The position numbers were made by a program, and so were the translations under genes. Shown here one piece after another: positions 18,578 to 27,072 of a stretch of DNA of 64,000 bases. A model generated the notes under the pieces. The model saw only the letters and a list, made by a program, of their open reading frames with translations. It searched no databases and was not told the origin of the DNA. Position 1 is the stretch's first letter. Every line of letters starts with the position of its first letter. Source of the DNA: Sulfomarinibacter sp963733915 (GTDB taxonomy: Bacteria; Acidobacteriota; Thermoanaerobaculia; Thermoanaerobaculales; Sulfomarinibacteraceae); contig CAVTEP010000003.1 of the NCBI GenBank assembly GCA_963733915.1, positions 124,001 through 188,000 on the forward strand, given 5' to 3'.

Positions 18578-18598
18578 CCCGCTTATTTCAGCTGGTGT

Positions 18599-19039
18599 CT
18601 ACTGGGGCGTCTTGCCCCAGGGCGTGCCCGGTTGCTCGACGGTGTAGTAGACCCGGATGTCCTCGAACTCCTCGAATATCCTGGGGACCACTTGGATCGG
18701 CATGCCGATTTCGACGTCGTCAATCGTCTCGCCGATCCAAGCCAAAAGACGCCCACCCTCCTCGAGATCGACTACCGCGACGGTGTATGGGGCGATGTCG
18801 TCGAATCCGGTCGGCGCCGCCGCTACCGTCGAGTGGGTGTAGACCGTCCCCCGTCCGCTCACCTCCCGGAACCCAAAGCTGCCACTCAGGCACTCGGGGC
18901 AGTCGGCGCGGGGTGGAAAGCTGAAACCTCCGCAATCGGAGCAGACCGAAGCCATGAGCCGCCCATCCTTGAGATGAACGGCGAAGTCCGAGACCTTCGA
19001 GTACGGTACGAAGTTGACTTTCCCGAACCAGCTCGACAT
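18599..19039 (-). CDS. Zn-ribbon/OB-fold protein of the DUF35 family (thiolase partner)
   Basis: DUF35 proteins bind acyl-CoA thiolases of the SCP-x type and are needed for their activity. The 146-residue protein has a rubredoxin-like zinc ribbon (CSDCGGF...CPECLSG, about residues 33-52) and a following OB-fold (about 55-120). It lies four bases after a thiolase gene; the pair resembles BbsA/BbsB of anaerobic toluene degradation and other thiolase-DUF35 pairs. It is the last gene of the minus-strand operon. The SD AGGAGGG precedes the ATG. Confidence 0.85.
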   Translation of the reverse strand: MSSWFGKVNFVPYSKVSDFAVHLKDGRLMASVCSDCGGFSFPPRADCPECLSGSFGFREVSGRGTVYTHSTVAAAPTGFDDIAPYTVAVVDLEEGGRLLAWIGETIDDVEIGMPIQVVPRIFEEFEDIRVYYTVEQPGTPWGKTPQ

Positions 19040-19042
19040 GAT

Positions 19043-20197
19043 TCAGTCCCTCCTGAAGAGATGAACAAAGGTGTACTGACCGATTCCGCCGACGTTGTGG
19101 GTCAGGCCGACGGCGGCATCTGGCACCTGGCGGTCGCCCGCGTCACCGCGAAGCTGGGTGACGATTTCGTAGGCCATCGACACGCCGGTCGCGCCGATCG
19201 GATGACCCTTGGCCTTGAGCCCGCCATCGACGTTTACCGCCACGTCGCCGCCGATGTACGAGCGCTTCTCCTCGATGAACGGGCCACCTTCACCCTTGGC
19301 GCAGAATCCGAGGTCCTCGTAGGCCATGATCTCGGCGATCGTAAAGCAGTCGTGAACCTCGGCCACATCGACGTCATGGGCGCCGACGCCCGCCATCTCG
19401 TAAGCGTGGTGGGCCGCCTCCTGCGCCGAGGGAAGGCCCACGAGATCCGGCCGCCGGAGAACCGACATGCTGGCTGTGGCGCACCCGAGCCCGTCAAGCC
19501 AGATGACCCTGCGACCGTGCTCGGCAGCCCACTTCTCGTCGGCGAGGATGATGCAGGCCGCGCCGTCGGCGTTGGCGCAGCAATCGTAGACGCAGAGGGG
19601 CGACGCCACGGGATCTGAAGCGAGCGCCTTCTCCATCGTGATCTCTTTGCGAAAGAGGGCGTTGGGGTTCATGGCGCCGTAATGATGGTTCTTGATCGCA
19701 ACCTCGAGCAACTGCTCCCTGGTGGTGCCGAACTCGTGAATGTGGCGGTTGGCGAACATGGCGTAGTAGGACGGAAAGGTCGTCCCGAATACCGATTCCC
19801 ATTGGACTTCGCCCACTCGACCCATGAGGGCGAGGATCTCGGCCGTGTTGAGCTCGGTCATCTTCTGGCAACCGATCACCGCCACCACCCGGTGCAACCC
19901 CGAGCGGATCGCCATCCACGCTGTCCGGATGGCGGCGCTTCCTGAGGCGCACGCAACCTCGGTCAGCCACGTCGGTTTGGGGTTGAGACCGAGATACTCC
20001 TGAACCACCCCGGCCACCGATCGCTGCTTGTGGTACTCGGGGACCGCCCCGACCACCGAGGCGTCAATGACCTCGCGATCGATTCCTGCGTCCGCGAGCG
20101 CGGCCCGGAAGGCCTCGAAGGCGAGCTCCTGCACGGTGGCGTCACTCCGCCTGCCAAATCGACCGTGCCCGATGCCGATCACTCCAACGCGTGTCAT
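19043..20197 (-). CDS. Thiolase family protein (SCP-x/BbsB-like acyl-CoA thiolase)
   Basis: This 384-residue protein has a thiolase fold. The nucleophilic cysteine is in EVACASGSAAIRTA (about residue 83), VHDCFTIAE carries the HD(C/A)F motif of the SCP-x subgroup, and the C-terminal KGHPIGATG motif carries the catalytic histidine. In place of the second catalytic cysteine is a GGIGQYTFVHLF ending, as in SCP-2 type thiolases. It probably cleaves a beta-ketoacyl-CoA such as 3-oxopimelyl-CoA or a branched/aromatic 3-ketoacyl-CoA with the DUF35 partner encoded next to it. Its substrate cannot be fixed by sequence, and a second thiolase is encoded at 29154. Confidence 0.85.
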   Translation of the reverse strand: MTRVGVIGIGHGRFGRRSDATVQELAFEAFRAALADAGIDREVIDASVVGAVPEYHKQRSVAGVVQEYLGLNPKPTWLTEVACASGSAAIRTAWMAIRSGLHRVVAVIGCQKMTELNTAEILALMGRVGEVQWESVFGTTFPSYYAMFANRHIHEFGTTREQLLEVAIKNHHYGAMNPNALFRKEITMEKALASDPVASPLCVYDCCANADGAACIILADEKWAAEHGRRVIWLDGLGCATASMSVLRRPDLVGLPSAQEAAHHAYEMAGVGAHDVDVAEVHDCFTIAEIMAYEDLGFCAKGEGGPFIEEKRSYIGGDVAVNVDGGLKAKGHPIGATGVSMAYEIVTQLRGDAGDRQVPDAAVGLTHNVGGIGQYTFVHLFRRD

Positions 20198-20261
20198 CCC
20201 AACCCCCTTCCACCCACTAATCAGTGATCAGTATCCAGCCTCACCCACTCGGCAGCCGGGA

Positions 20262-20303
20262 CGACTGCCCCACAAAATGACCCGAAGCCTTGTGGGGCAA
20301 TCG
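20262..20303. repeat. Strong hairpin inside the operon, upstream of the thiolase gene
   Basis: TGCCCCACAA (20266) pairs with TTGTGGGGCA (20290), extended outwards by CGA/TCG with one mismatch. The loop is 14 bases. It lies between the SDR and thiolase genes and may be a partial terminator or RNA-processing site. The rest of this gap holds a short ATTCCTA heptamer tract. Confidence 0.55.
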
Positions 20304-20358
20304 TCTCGCGTGGGGGGGCGGGCGGCATTCCTAATTCCTAATATCTAATTCTCGACTC

Positions 20359-21108
20359 CTAAATGTACTGTCCACCATCGATCTTGATGACCTCACCGGT
20401 AATGTGTCGCGAGCGGTCGGAGCACAGGAAGCACACCAGGTGCGCGACGTCCTCGGGCGTTGCGAATCGACCCACGACGGTCTCGCCGAGGGCCGCTGCC
20501 GTGAACTCGGCAGGGACCTTCTCCATCATCTCGGTCAGCACGAGACCGGGGGCAACGGCGTTGACGTTGACGTTGAACTTCCCCAGCTCCTTGGCGAGCG
20601 ACTTCGTCAGCGCAATCTCGCCCCCCTTTGAAGCGGCATAGTTCGACTGCGCGAACTTGCCGCGAATCCCGTTGATCGATGAAATATTGACGATCTTGCC
20701 GTACTTCTGGTCCTTGAAGTGGAGCGCCGCAGTTTTGTTGTAGTTGAAGTACCCCTTGAGGTTGACGTTGATGACCGTGTCCCACTGCTCTTCAGTCATC
20801 TTCCAGATCACACCGTCCCAGGTGATCCCTGCATTGCAGACCAGGATATCGAAGCGACCGAAGGCCTCTTTGACGCGCTCGGCCATCGCTTCGGCGTCGG
20901 CGAAGATCGACACATCGGCCTTGACTGCGAGACCCTTGCGACCCATCTTCTCGATCTCCGCCACCACGGCCTTCGCCTCGTCGTCGTGGCGCCGGTAGTT
21001 CACGGCCACGTTGGCACCCTCGCGCGCGAGTTCGAGCGCGATCGCTCGCCCGATGCCGAGACTACCGCCGGTAACGATTGCAGATTTCTCCTCAAGCCCC
21101 AGCTTCAC
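20359..21108 (-). CDS. SDR-family 3-oxoacyl-CoA/hydroxyacyl-CoA dehydrogenase (FabG/PhaB-like)
   Basis: This 249-residue classical short-chain dehydrogenase has the nucleotide-binding TGGSLGIGRA near the N-terminus, NAGITWDGV, catalytic Ser in ISSINGIRG, YAASK (Tyr and Lys) and the C-terminal KIDGGQYI. ALAREGANVAVNYRRHD suggests NADP(H) preference through the basic residues (inference). The GTG at 21108 is preferred because AGGAGG lies six bases upstream; an ATG at 21123 would overlap the hydrolase gene. Within this pathway operon it could oxidise a hydroxyacyl-CoA, including 6-hydroxycyclohex-1-ene-1-carbonyl-CoA, for which no zinc-ADH is present; that role is speculative. Confidence 0.88.
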   Translation of the reverse strand: MKLGLEEKSAIVTGGSLGIGRAIALELAREGANVAVNYRRHDDEAKAVVAEIEKMGRKGLAVKADVSIFADAEAMAERVKEAFGRFDILVCNAGITWDGVIWKMTEEQWDTVINVNLKGYFNYNKTAALHFKDQKYGKIVNISSINGIRGKFAQSNYAASKGGEIALTKSLAKELGKFNVNVNAVAPGLVLTEMMEKVPAEFTAAALGETVVGRFATPEDVAHLVCFLCSDRSRHITGEVIKIDGGQYI

Positions 21109-21109
21109 C

Positions 21110-21994
21110 TTAGACCTCCTCACCTCTGACTGACCCGAGGAACTCGGCGATCATGCGCGCCAGTGCCCGGGGTTGTTCCATGGGCACGAAGTGGGTCGTG
21201 TCGGCCATCACGACGGTGCGCGCGTTGGGCATCTCCCTCTCCACTCGGACCCGCGCGGCACCCAGAAAGGTGTCGGAGTGCTCACCCTGAACGAAGAGCG
21301 TCGGCACTGACACCTTTCGGAGGCGCGCCCACAGGTCGTGCGGCGCCGCGGCGAAGATCCTCGCCTCCCACTCCCTCGGATAACGCAGGCGAACCCCGCC
21401 GTCCAGATGGTCGACCATACCCGTCTCCAGATAATCGTCAAGAACCCCTGGATCCCAGCTCGCGAACACCGATTTGTTCGCGTAGGTTGTCCGAGCCTCG
21501 TCACGATTGGAAAACACCTCGCGTCGCCGCAGCGCGCCGCGCACGAGACGAATCCGTCCGCCCAATCCCAGCTTCTTAGCCGCCCCCCAGAAGAGAGAAT
21601 GGAATCCAGTGAGAATCAACGGGTCCACCGCGACCACGGCTGAGAACAGCCCATGATCGGCAGCCGCCGCGAACAGCGAGATGACTGCTCCAAGACTGTG
21701 GCCAACACCGACGATGCCGCGCAGGCCGCGGCGATCAATCTCGGCCTGCAGATCCTCGGCCAGGGTTGACCAGTCCCGCAGCACCTGGGGCCTGGAATCC
21801 GGCCACAGCGGCCGCGCGGCCATCGAGACGACGTGGTATTGCTGCGAAAGCTCTGCAAGCAGCTTGCGGTAGGTGCCGGGGGGAAAGCCGTTGGCGTGGG
21901 CGAAGTGGAGCATGGGTCCAGACCCTCCCCAATCTTGCCAAGCTCCGACCTCCGCTCGCGGCGAAGTGATGGCATCGTTCCGAGCTGTCTCCAC
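21110..21994 (-). CDS. Alpha/beta hydrolase
   Basis: This 294-residue alpha/beta-hydrolase-fold protein has the oxyanion HANGFPPGTY, nucleophile elbow GVGHSLGAVISL (serine) and a late TTHFVPMEQP with the catalytic histidine. It starts with GTG directly after the stop of the molybdenum hydroxylase gene. Family members are esterases, lactonases, thioesterases or C-C hydrolases. In an operon for acyl-CoA intermediates it may be a thioesterase that recycles CoA, but that is a guess. Confidence 0.8.
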   Translation of the reverse strand: METARNDAITSPRAEVGAWQDWGGSGPMLHFAHANGFPPGTYRKLLAELSQQYHVVSMAARPLWPDSRPQVLRDWSTLAEDLQAEIDRRGLRGIVGVGHSLGAVISLFAAAADHGLFSAVVAVDPLILTGFHSLFWGAAKKLGLGGRIRLVRGALRRREVFSNRDEARTTYANKSVFASWDPGVLDDYLETGMVDHLDGGVRLRYPREWEARIFAAAPHDLWARLRKVSVPTLFVQGEHSDTFLGAARVRVEREMPNARTVVMADTTHFVPMEQPRALARMIAEFLGSVRGEEV

Positions 21995-24820
21995 CTACTC
22001 CCCGCCTCCGCGCTGCTCCTCGAGGGCCTTGAGAATCTTCTGCGGCGTGATCGGTAGTTCGGTCATGCGGACGCCCACGGCATCGTAGATGGCGTTGGCG
22101 ATCGAGCCGAGCACCGGCACCATGGATCCTTCCCCCACCTCCTTGGCGCCGTAGGGGCCTCGAGGCTCGTAGCTCGGTACCGCGATCGATTCGATCTCGG
22201 GCGTGTCACCGATCGATGGAATGAGGTAGTCGTGCAGATTAGGGTTGAGGATGCGCCCCTTTTCGTCGAAGATCATGTCCTCGCTCAACACCTCGCCCAC
22301 GCCCATCATGATGGATCCTTCGACCTGGCCGTGGAAGGCGACCGGGTTGATCACGGTGCCCGAGTCGTGGGCATCGGTGAACTTGATGATCCGGACCACG
22401 CCAGTCTCCGGATCGACCTCGAGCTCGCACACTGATGATCCGAAGCTGAAGGCAGGCGAGGTGCCGACCGTAGCGCCCTTGAAGTCGCCGCCGAGGCCCG
22501 GCGGCGGTTCGTAGCAACCGGTCCCGACCAAAGGACCGCCTGCAGAAAAACAGCGCTGTGCCACGTCGGCGAAGTCCATTCCGATGTGGGGTGCCTTCTC
22601 GATAAAGATGCGCCGATCCCCGGAAACCAGGGCTTCCGGCTCGCATCCCAGCTCACGCGCCGCCACCCGATACAGTCGGGAATTGATATCTTCAGCGGCC
22701 GCCTTGATCGCGTTGCCCGCCATCAGGGTGACCCGGCTCGAGTACGAGCCGAGGTCGATCGGCGCGATTGATGAGTCGCACTCGGCCATCGTGACGTCGC
22801 CGTAGGCAAGGCCGAGGGCCTCGGTCGCCACTTGTAGAAGGACGGTCTCCGCCCCCTGCCCAATCTCGGCCGCAGCGATCATCAGGGTTGCCCCCTCCCC
22901 GTCCTCGAGAACGCGGATGATCGCGTTCGAATGTGGGAATGAGCTGCGATAGATGGGGTAACCGGCGCCCGACACGAAGCCGCCACTGCCGATCCCGACC
23001 CCGCGGCCGAAGGGGAGCTTGCCGTGTTTTGAGTCCCAACCCGATCGTTCGCGCACGGTCTCGAGAGTGGCTTTGAACTCGCACGACAGCACGTCGAGGT
23101 CATTGACCGTGCGGGTGTTGGGGTCCATCGCGTTGACCATACGGATGTCGATCGGGTCCATGCCGATCTGCTCGGCGAGCATGTCGAGCAGGCTCTCGAA
23201 GGCGAATCTGGGCTGCGGCACGCCGTGTCCGCGCATCGCCCCGCACGGCGGTTTGTTGGTGTACATCCGCCGCCCGTGGTAGCGGTAGTTGGGGATGTGA
23301 TAGAGCGTCGGGATCATAAAGCCCGCGTAGTAGGCGGTGATCACTCCGAAGCTCGTGTAGGCGCCGCCGTCGAGCACATTGCGGAAGTCGACGGCGGTGA
23401 TCTTGCCCTCTTTGGTGACCCCGATCTTGAGGTCCATGTACTGTTTGTGACGCCCTCGGTGGTGCTCGAACATCTCCGGCCGGGTGTAGGTCATCGTCAC
23501 CGGTCGCCCGGTGGCCCGAGACAGATAGGCGGAGCAGAAGTCCAGCGCCATCGCTTCAGCCTTGCCACCGAAACCGCCGCCGACATAAGGCTTGATGATT
23601 CGGAACTTCGCCAGCGGCATCTCGAACACCCGCGACAGCTGCTTCTGCAGGTAGTGCGGGACCTGGGTCGAGGACCACAGCGTGAGAGTGCCGCGGTCGT
23701 GGTTCCACCGGGCAACCGCGCTGTGGGGCTCGAGGGGCGCCTGCTGGACGAAGTTGCCGACGAAACGCCGCTCGAGCACCGCGTCGGCCTCGGAAAAGCC
23801 CCGGTCGATGTCACCGAAGTGGTGATCGACCAGGGCGTTGACGTTGTTCTTGCCGCGCGCAGCCTCGTGGATGACCGGGGCGCCGTCGGCGAGGGCTTCG
23901 AAGGGGTCGAGGACCGCGGGCAGGGGCTCGTAGGAAACCTCGATGAGCTTGACGGCCTCGGCGGCGGTGGCCTCGTCGACCGCCGCTACCGCCGCCACCT
24001 CGTCGCCGACAAAGCGGACCTTGTCCTTGGCCAGAACGTACTCGTCGTAGCGCGCGGGGCTGACGCCGTACTTGACGTCGGAGACGTCGGCACCGGTGAT
24101 CACCGCCTTGACGCCGGGGAGGGCCTCGGCCTTCGAGGTATCGATGCTCGTGATGATGGCGTGGGCGTGCGGGCTGGTGAGGATCCGTCCGTAGAGCATA
24201 TTGGGCAGCCGGATGTCTTCGGTGAAAAGGGCGCGGCCGGTGACCTTGGCCGGGGCATCGCTGCGCGGCACGCTTCGGCCGACAACGGCGTGGGTCTCCA
24301 GATCGTGGCCGGAGTCCGGATCGGACGCCGCGTCACCTTGATATTTCGTCCAGCTTCGAACCGCATCGATAATCCTCGTATAGCCCGTGCAGCGGCAGAG
24401 GTTGCCGCCGAGCGCGGTCTTGATGTCGTCGTCGGTCGGGTCTGGCTTGCGATCGACAAGCGCCTTGGCGGCCATCACCATCCCGGGGGTGCAGAATCCG
24501 CACTGGATGGCGCCCTTTGCGATGAATGCCTTTTGCAGCGGATGCATCACTCCGTCCGTCGCGAGCCCCTCGATGGTGGTCACCTCGTGGCCGTCTGCGG
24601 CGACCGCGAGAACCAGGCAAGACTTGACCGCCTCGCCGTCGAGGAGCACCGTGCAGGTGCCGCAGTCGCCGAAGTCGCAGCCCCGCTTGGTGCCGGTCAA
24701 ACCCAGGTTCTCTCGCAGCAGATCGAGGAGGGTCACGTTGGGTCGCACCGCGACGCTGTGGGCATCGCCGTTGACCGTGAGGCGGACTACTCTCTCTGTC
24801 AATTTCCTCTCCAGGCCCAT
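21995..24820 (-). CDS. Fused [2Fe-2S]/molybdopterin subunit of a xanthine-oxidase-family hydroxylase (4-hydroxybenzoyl-CoA reductase candidate)
   Basis: This 941-residue protein joins two usually separate subunits. Residues about 1-165 carry two [2Fe-2S] clusters (CDFGDCGTC and CGFCTPGM...CRCTGY). The rest is the Mo-cofactor domain (from about 180), with the conserved Gln/Phe and GGGFGGK loops (YVGGGFGGKAEAMA) and the GAKEVGE segment with the catalytic glutamate near the C-terminus. Position in a benzoyl-CoA operon suggests 4-hydroxybenzoyl-CoA reductase, which removes the para-hydroxyl to feed benzoyl-CoA, but other aromatic or purine hydroxylases are possible. The start at 24820 is chosen over an upstream one that lies in a repeat tract. 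Confidence 0.85.
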   Translation of the reverse strand: MGLERKLTERVVRLTVNGDAHSVAVRPNVTLLDLLRENLGLTGTKRGCDFGDCGTCTVLLDGEAVKSCLVLAVAADGHEVTTIEGLATDGVMHPLQKAFIAKGAIQCGFCTPGMVMAAKALVDRKPDPTDDDIKTALGGNLCRCTGYTRIIDAVRSWTKYQGDAASDPDSGHDLETHAVVGRSVPRSDAPAKVTGRALFTEDIRLPNMLYGRILTSPHAHAIITSIDTSKAEALPGVKAVITGADVSDVKYGVSPARYDEYVLAKDKVRFVGDEVAAVAAVDEATAAEAVKLIEVSYEPLPAVLDPFEALADGAPVIHEAARGKNNVNALVDHHFGDIDRGFSEADAVLERRFVGNFVQQAPLEPHSAVARWNHDRGTLTLWSSTQVPHYLQKQLSRVFEMPLAKFRIIKPYVGGGFGGKAEAMALDFCSAYLSRATGRPVTMTYTRPEMFEHHRGRHKQYMDLKIGVTKEGKITAVDFRNVLDGGAYTSFGVITAYYAGFMIPTLYHIPNYRYHGRRMYTNKPPCGAMRGHGVPQPRFAFESLLDMLAEQIGMDPIDIRMVNAMDPNTRTVNDLDVLSCEFKATLETVRERSGWDSKHGKLPFGRGVGIGSGGFVSGAGYPIYRSSFPHSNAIIRVLEDGEGATLMIAAAEIGQGAETVLLQVATEALGLAYGDVTMAECDSSIAPIDLGSYSSRVTLMAGNAIKAAAEDINSRLYRVAARELGCEPEALVSGDRRIFIEKAPHIGMDFADVAQRCFSAGGPLVGTGCYEPPPGLGGDFKGATVGTSPAFSFGSSVCELEVDPETGVVRIIKFTDAHDSGTVINPVAFHGQVEGSIMMGVGEVLSEDMIFDEKGRILNPNLHDYLIPSIGDTPEIESIAVPSYEPRGPYGAKEVGEGSMVPVLGSIANAIYDAVGVRMTELPITPQKILKALEEQRGGGE

Positions 24821-24841
24821 GCTCTTGTCGTAATTCCGACC

Positions 24842-24956
24842 TCGATTTCGGATTTCGGATTTCGAATTTCGGATTGACGACCCACCCACCCTGAATTCCC
24901 CTCGGGAGTGGGCGGGAATTGAGAATTGAAAACTGAGAATTGAGAATTCAATATTG
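24842..24956. repeat. Heptamer repeat tract upstream of the Mo hydroxylase gene
   Basis: GGATTTC-type 7-base units (24842-24876) and GAATTGA-type units (24917-24956) flank a centre containing CCCACCCACCC. This lies between the FAD subunit and the fused Mo subunit genes, in the middle of an operon. Confidence 0.6.
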
Positions 24957-24967
24957 AGGACTCCCTC

Positions 24968-25828
24968 CTACGCCCTCTCCGCCGCCGCCACCAACACTCG
25001 CCTGGTCAACACCTTGACCAACTCCAATCGATACTTCTTGGTCGCTCTGAGATCGTCAATCGGCACCGCCGCCTCGGCCGCCCGCTCACCGGCTTCGGCC
25101 AACGCCTCATCTGTGAGTTCCCTGCCAGCGACGGCCTGACCGGCAGCGGACGCCACGATCGGCGTCGGCGCCACCGCGCCCAGGGCAACCGTCGCCTGCC
25201 GGCACACTCGTCCGTCCATCACCACAACCGCCGCCGCCGCGGCCATGGGCAGCGACAGGGAGACCCGGCCCCCCTGACGGAGGCTTGCGTCGCCGCTGCC
25301 CGGCGCGGGCGGTGGTACCTCGATGGCCACCACCACGTCCGTCGGATCGAGCACGGTCTCGCGCGGTCCGATAAAAAAATCGCGGAGCGCGATCCTCCGC
25401 TCCCCAACCGGCGAGACGACGCGCATGGTGGCGCCGTGGGCGAACAGGATCGGCGCCATATCGGCCGATGGCACGGCCATGCACAGATTGCCGGCGACCG
25501 TCGCCTGGTTGCGCACCTGCTCAGCGGCCAGCGACATCGCGGCGTCGTTGATGCCCGGGAATAGTTCCCTGACGCCCTCGTGACGAGCAACCATGTTGAC
25601 CGTCGCCATCGCGCCAATGGACAGGCAACCGTCGGCAACGAGCTCGATCGACTTGAGCTCCTCGATGCGTCCCAGCGACACCAGTCGGCGGAGGTGCCTC
25701 GAGCCCGCCTTGAGGTCGACCAGTATGTCAGTACCGCCGGCAAAGATCGTGCTCCCCTCGGGGTCCTCCGCGAGGAGGGCGCATGCCTCGACGATGCTGG
25801 CGGGCTCGACAAACTCGAAATCGCGCAT
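24968..25828 (-). CDS. FAD-binding subunit of the molybdenum hydroxylase (CoxM/HcrB-like)
   Basis: This 286-residue medium subunit transfers electrons from the [2Fe-2S] clusters via FAD. FAGGTDILVDLK (about residue 32) is the FAD pyrophosphate motif, GNLCMAVPSADMAPIL is the second FAD motif (TVAGN/S...D), and the C-terminal CO-dehydrogenase flavoprotein domain follows. The 4-hydroxybenzoyl-CoA reductase of Thauera carries an extra insertion with a [4Fe-4S] cluster in this subunit; I see no extra cysteine cluster here, so electron flow may differ. The gene begins two bases after the oah stop. Confidence 0.85.
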   Translation of the reverse strand: MRDFEFVEPASIVEACALLAEDPEGSTIFAGGTDILVDLKAGSRHLRRLVSLGRIEELKSIELVADGCLSIGAMATVNMVARHEGVRELFPGINDAAMSLAAEQVRNQATVAGNLCMAVPSADMAPILFAHGATMRVVSPVGERRIALRDFFIGPRETVLDPTDVVVAIEVPPPAPGSGDASLRQGGRVSLSLPMAAAAAVVVMDGRVCRQATVALGAVAPTPIVASAAGQAVAGRELTDEALAEAGERAAEAAVPIDDLRATKKYRLELVKVLTRRVLVAAAERA

Positions 25829-25830
25829 GC

Positions 25831-26982
25831 TCAAGGAGTTTCGTCCTCCAGCTTCGGCGGCGCCAGCACCTGTTCGAAGAGCGTCTCGTCGAGGGTCTCG
25901 CCCCTGGCGATGAGTTGACGGTACTTGACGAAGTCGATGACATCGACCCCTGTCAGCTTTCGGTTGTTGAAGGCGGTAAAACCGAGGAAGGCCTCTCCGG
26001 ACATGTTCGCGGCCAGCCAGTGGCGGTTGGCGAGCTTGGTTTGGTCCCAGAAGAACTTCTTCTTGCCGCGGATGCCGTCGATTGACTTCTGCAGGCAGCC
26101 CGGAAACAAATTGGTGAACCGCCACACCAGATCGTCAACCGCCGCGTCGAGTTGCTCGACGTCGATCGGCAGCTCCTTGATCTGGGCCCGGGCGGACTTG
26201 GCGTCGGCGCCAGTCTTCATTTCGCCGTACACCACCTCCCCGTCTTCAACGTAGCGATCGGTGATGACCGAAGGGTTGCGTAACCAGCCAGCACCCTGGC
26301 GAAGAACCGGCACCACCTTCGTGATCAGGCCCTTGAACTTCATCTTGTAGGCCGACCACATCTCGCAGGAGATGCAGTTGAACATCGCATCCTCCATCGA
26401 CAGAAACCAGGGCAGAAAATCGGTCGAACCGCCGTCCGGGGCCGAGCCGTGTCGCGGCCCCGCCTGGCCGAAGACCGCGAGGTCCGAGGCAATCGCAAGG
26501 TCGCAGGCCATGCCGATCTCCTGGCCGCCCGCGACCCGCATCCCGTTGACTCTGCAGATGGTCGGCTTCTTGCAGTTGAGGATGGCGTCGACCATGGCGT
26601 TGAAGAGATCCATGTATTCGCCGTACTCGTGCGGGCGACGAGCGTAATACTCCGCGTACTCCTTGGTGTTGCCGCCGGTGCAGAAGGCGCGGTCACCGGC
26701 GCCGGTAAAGATCACCGCCACCACGCTGCGATCGAGGGAGGCGTTGGTAAACGCTGCGATTACACCCTTGACCATCTCGGTCGTGTAGGAGTTGTACTGG
26801 CGCGGGTTGTTGAGGGTGATCCACGCCGTGTACAGATCATCGATGACCTCGCCTCCCGAACTCCGAAGCGGTTTTTTCTCGTACACTGTGCACGGTGGGT
26901 TGTCGTGGGTTCCCCAGTACTGTTCACCTCCCACGCCGTGGTCCTTCAACTCGTCGTCCCTCGGCAACCACTCAAGACCCAT
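25831..26982 (-). CDS. oah: 6-oxocyclohex-1-ene-1-carbonyl-CoA hydrolase (Oah; also called BamA in benzoate degraders)
   Basis: Oah hydrates and hydrolytically opens the ring of 6-oxocyclohex-1-ene-1-carbonyl-CoA, giving 3-hydroxypimelyl-CoA. It is the diagnostic marker of anaerobic aromatic degradation. The 383-residue crotonase-family protein has family-specific strings: YWGTHDNPPCTVYEKKPLR, LNNPRQYNSYTTEMVKG, FCTGGNTKEYAEYY, RVAGGQEIGMACDLA and GPRHGSAPDGGSTDFLPW. Length and sequence fit Oah much better than ordinary enoyl-CoA hydratases (about 260 residues). The ATG at 26982 is preceded by AAGGAGG. The gene is in operon with the FAD subunit of a Mo hydroxylase and downstream of a hydratase/dehydrogenase fusion gene. 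Confidence 0.96.
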   Translation of the reverse strand: MGLEWLPRDDELKDHGVGGEQYWGTHDNPPCTVYEKKPLRSSGGEVIDDLYTAWITLNNPRQYNSYTTEMVKGVIAAFTNASLDRSVVAVIFTGAGDRAFCTGGNTKEYAEYYARRPHEYGEYMDLFNAMVDAILNCKKPTICRVNGMRVAGGQEIGMACDLAIASDLAVFGQAGPRHGSAPDGGSTDFLPWFLSMEDAMFNCISCEMWSAYKMKFKGLITKVVPVLRQGAGWLRNPSVITDRYVEDGEVVYGEMKTGADAKSARAQIKELPIDVEQLDAAVDDLVWRFTNLFPGCLQKSIDGIRGKKKFFWDQTKLANRHWLAANMSGEAFLGFTAFNNRKLTGVDVIDFVKYRQLIARGETLDETLFEQVLAPPKLEDETP

Positions 26983-26996
26983 GATTGTCCTCCTTG

Positions 26997-27019
26997 CTTT
27001 TCCGGCTTTGCCGGAAAAG
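26997..27019. repeat. Perfect 10-bp hairpin upstream of oah
   Basis: CTTTTCCGGC-TTT-GCCGGAAAAG lies just upstream of the oah SD, within the 90-base spacer after the fusion gene. It may be an attenuator, processing site or partial terminator. It is similar in form to hairpins at 11183 and 51824. Confidence 0.55.
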
Positions 27020-27072
27020 GAATTGAATTGGGAATTGGCCAACACGACCTCCAGCCCTCAACTCAATACTCT

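Noticed and set aside
21110..21994. Assigning the alpha/beta hydrolase as the ring-opening enzyme
   Set aside because: Ring opening is covered by the clear Oah gene at 25831; the hydrolase has only generic motifs.
23225..24877. 550-residue plus-strand frame opposite the Mo hydroxylase gene
   Set aside because: It is a GC-driven shadow; the minus strand carries the cluster and Mo-cofactor motifs.
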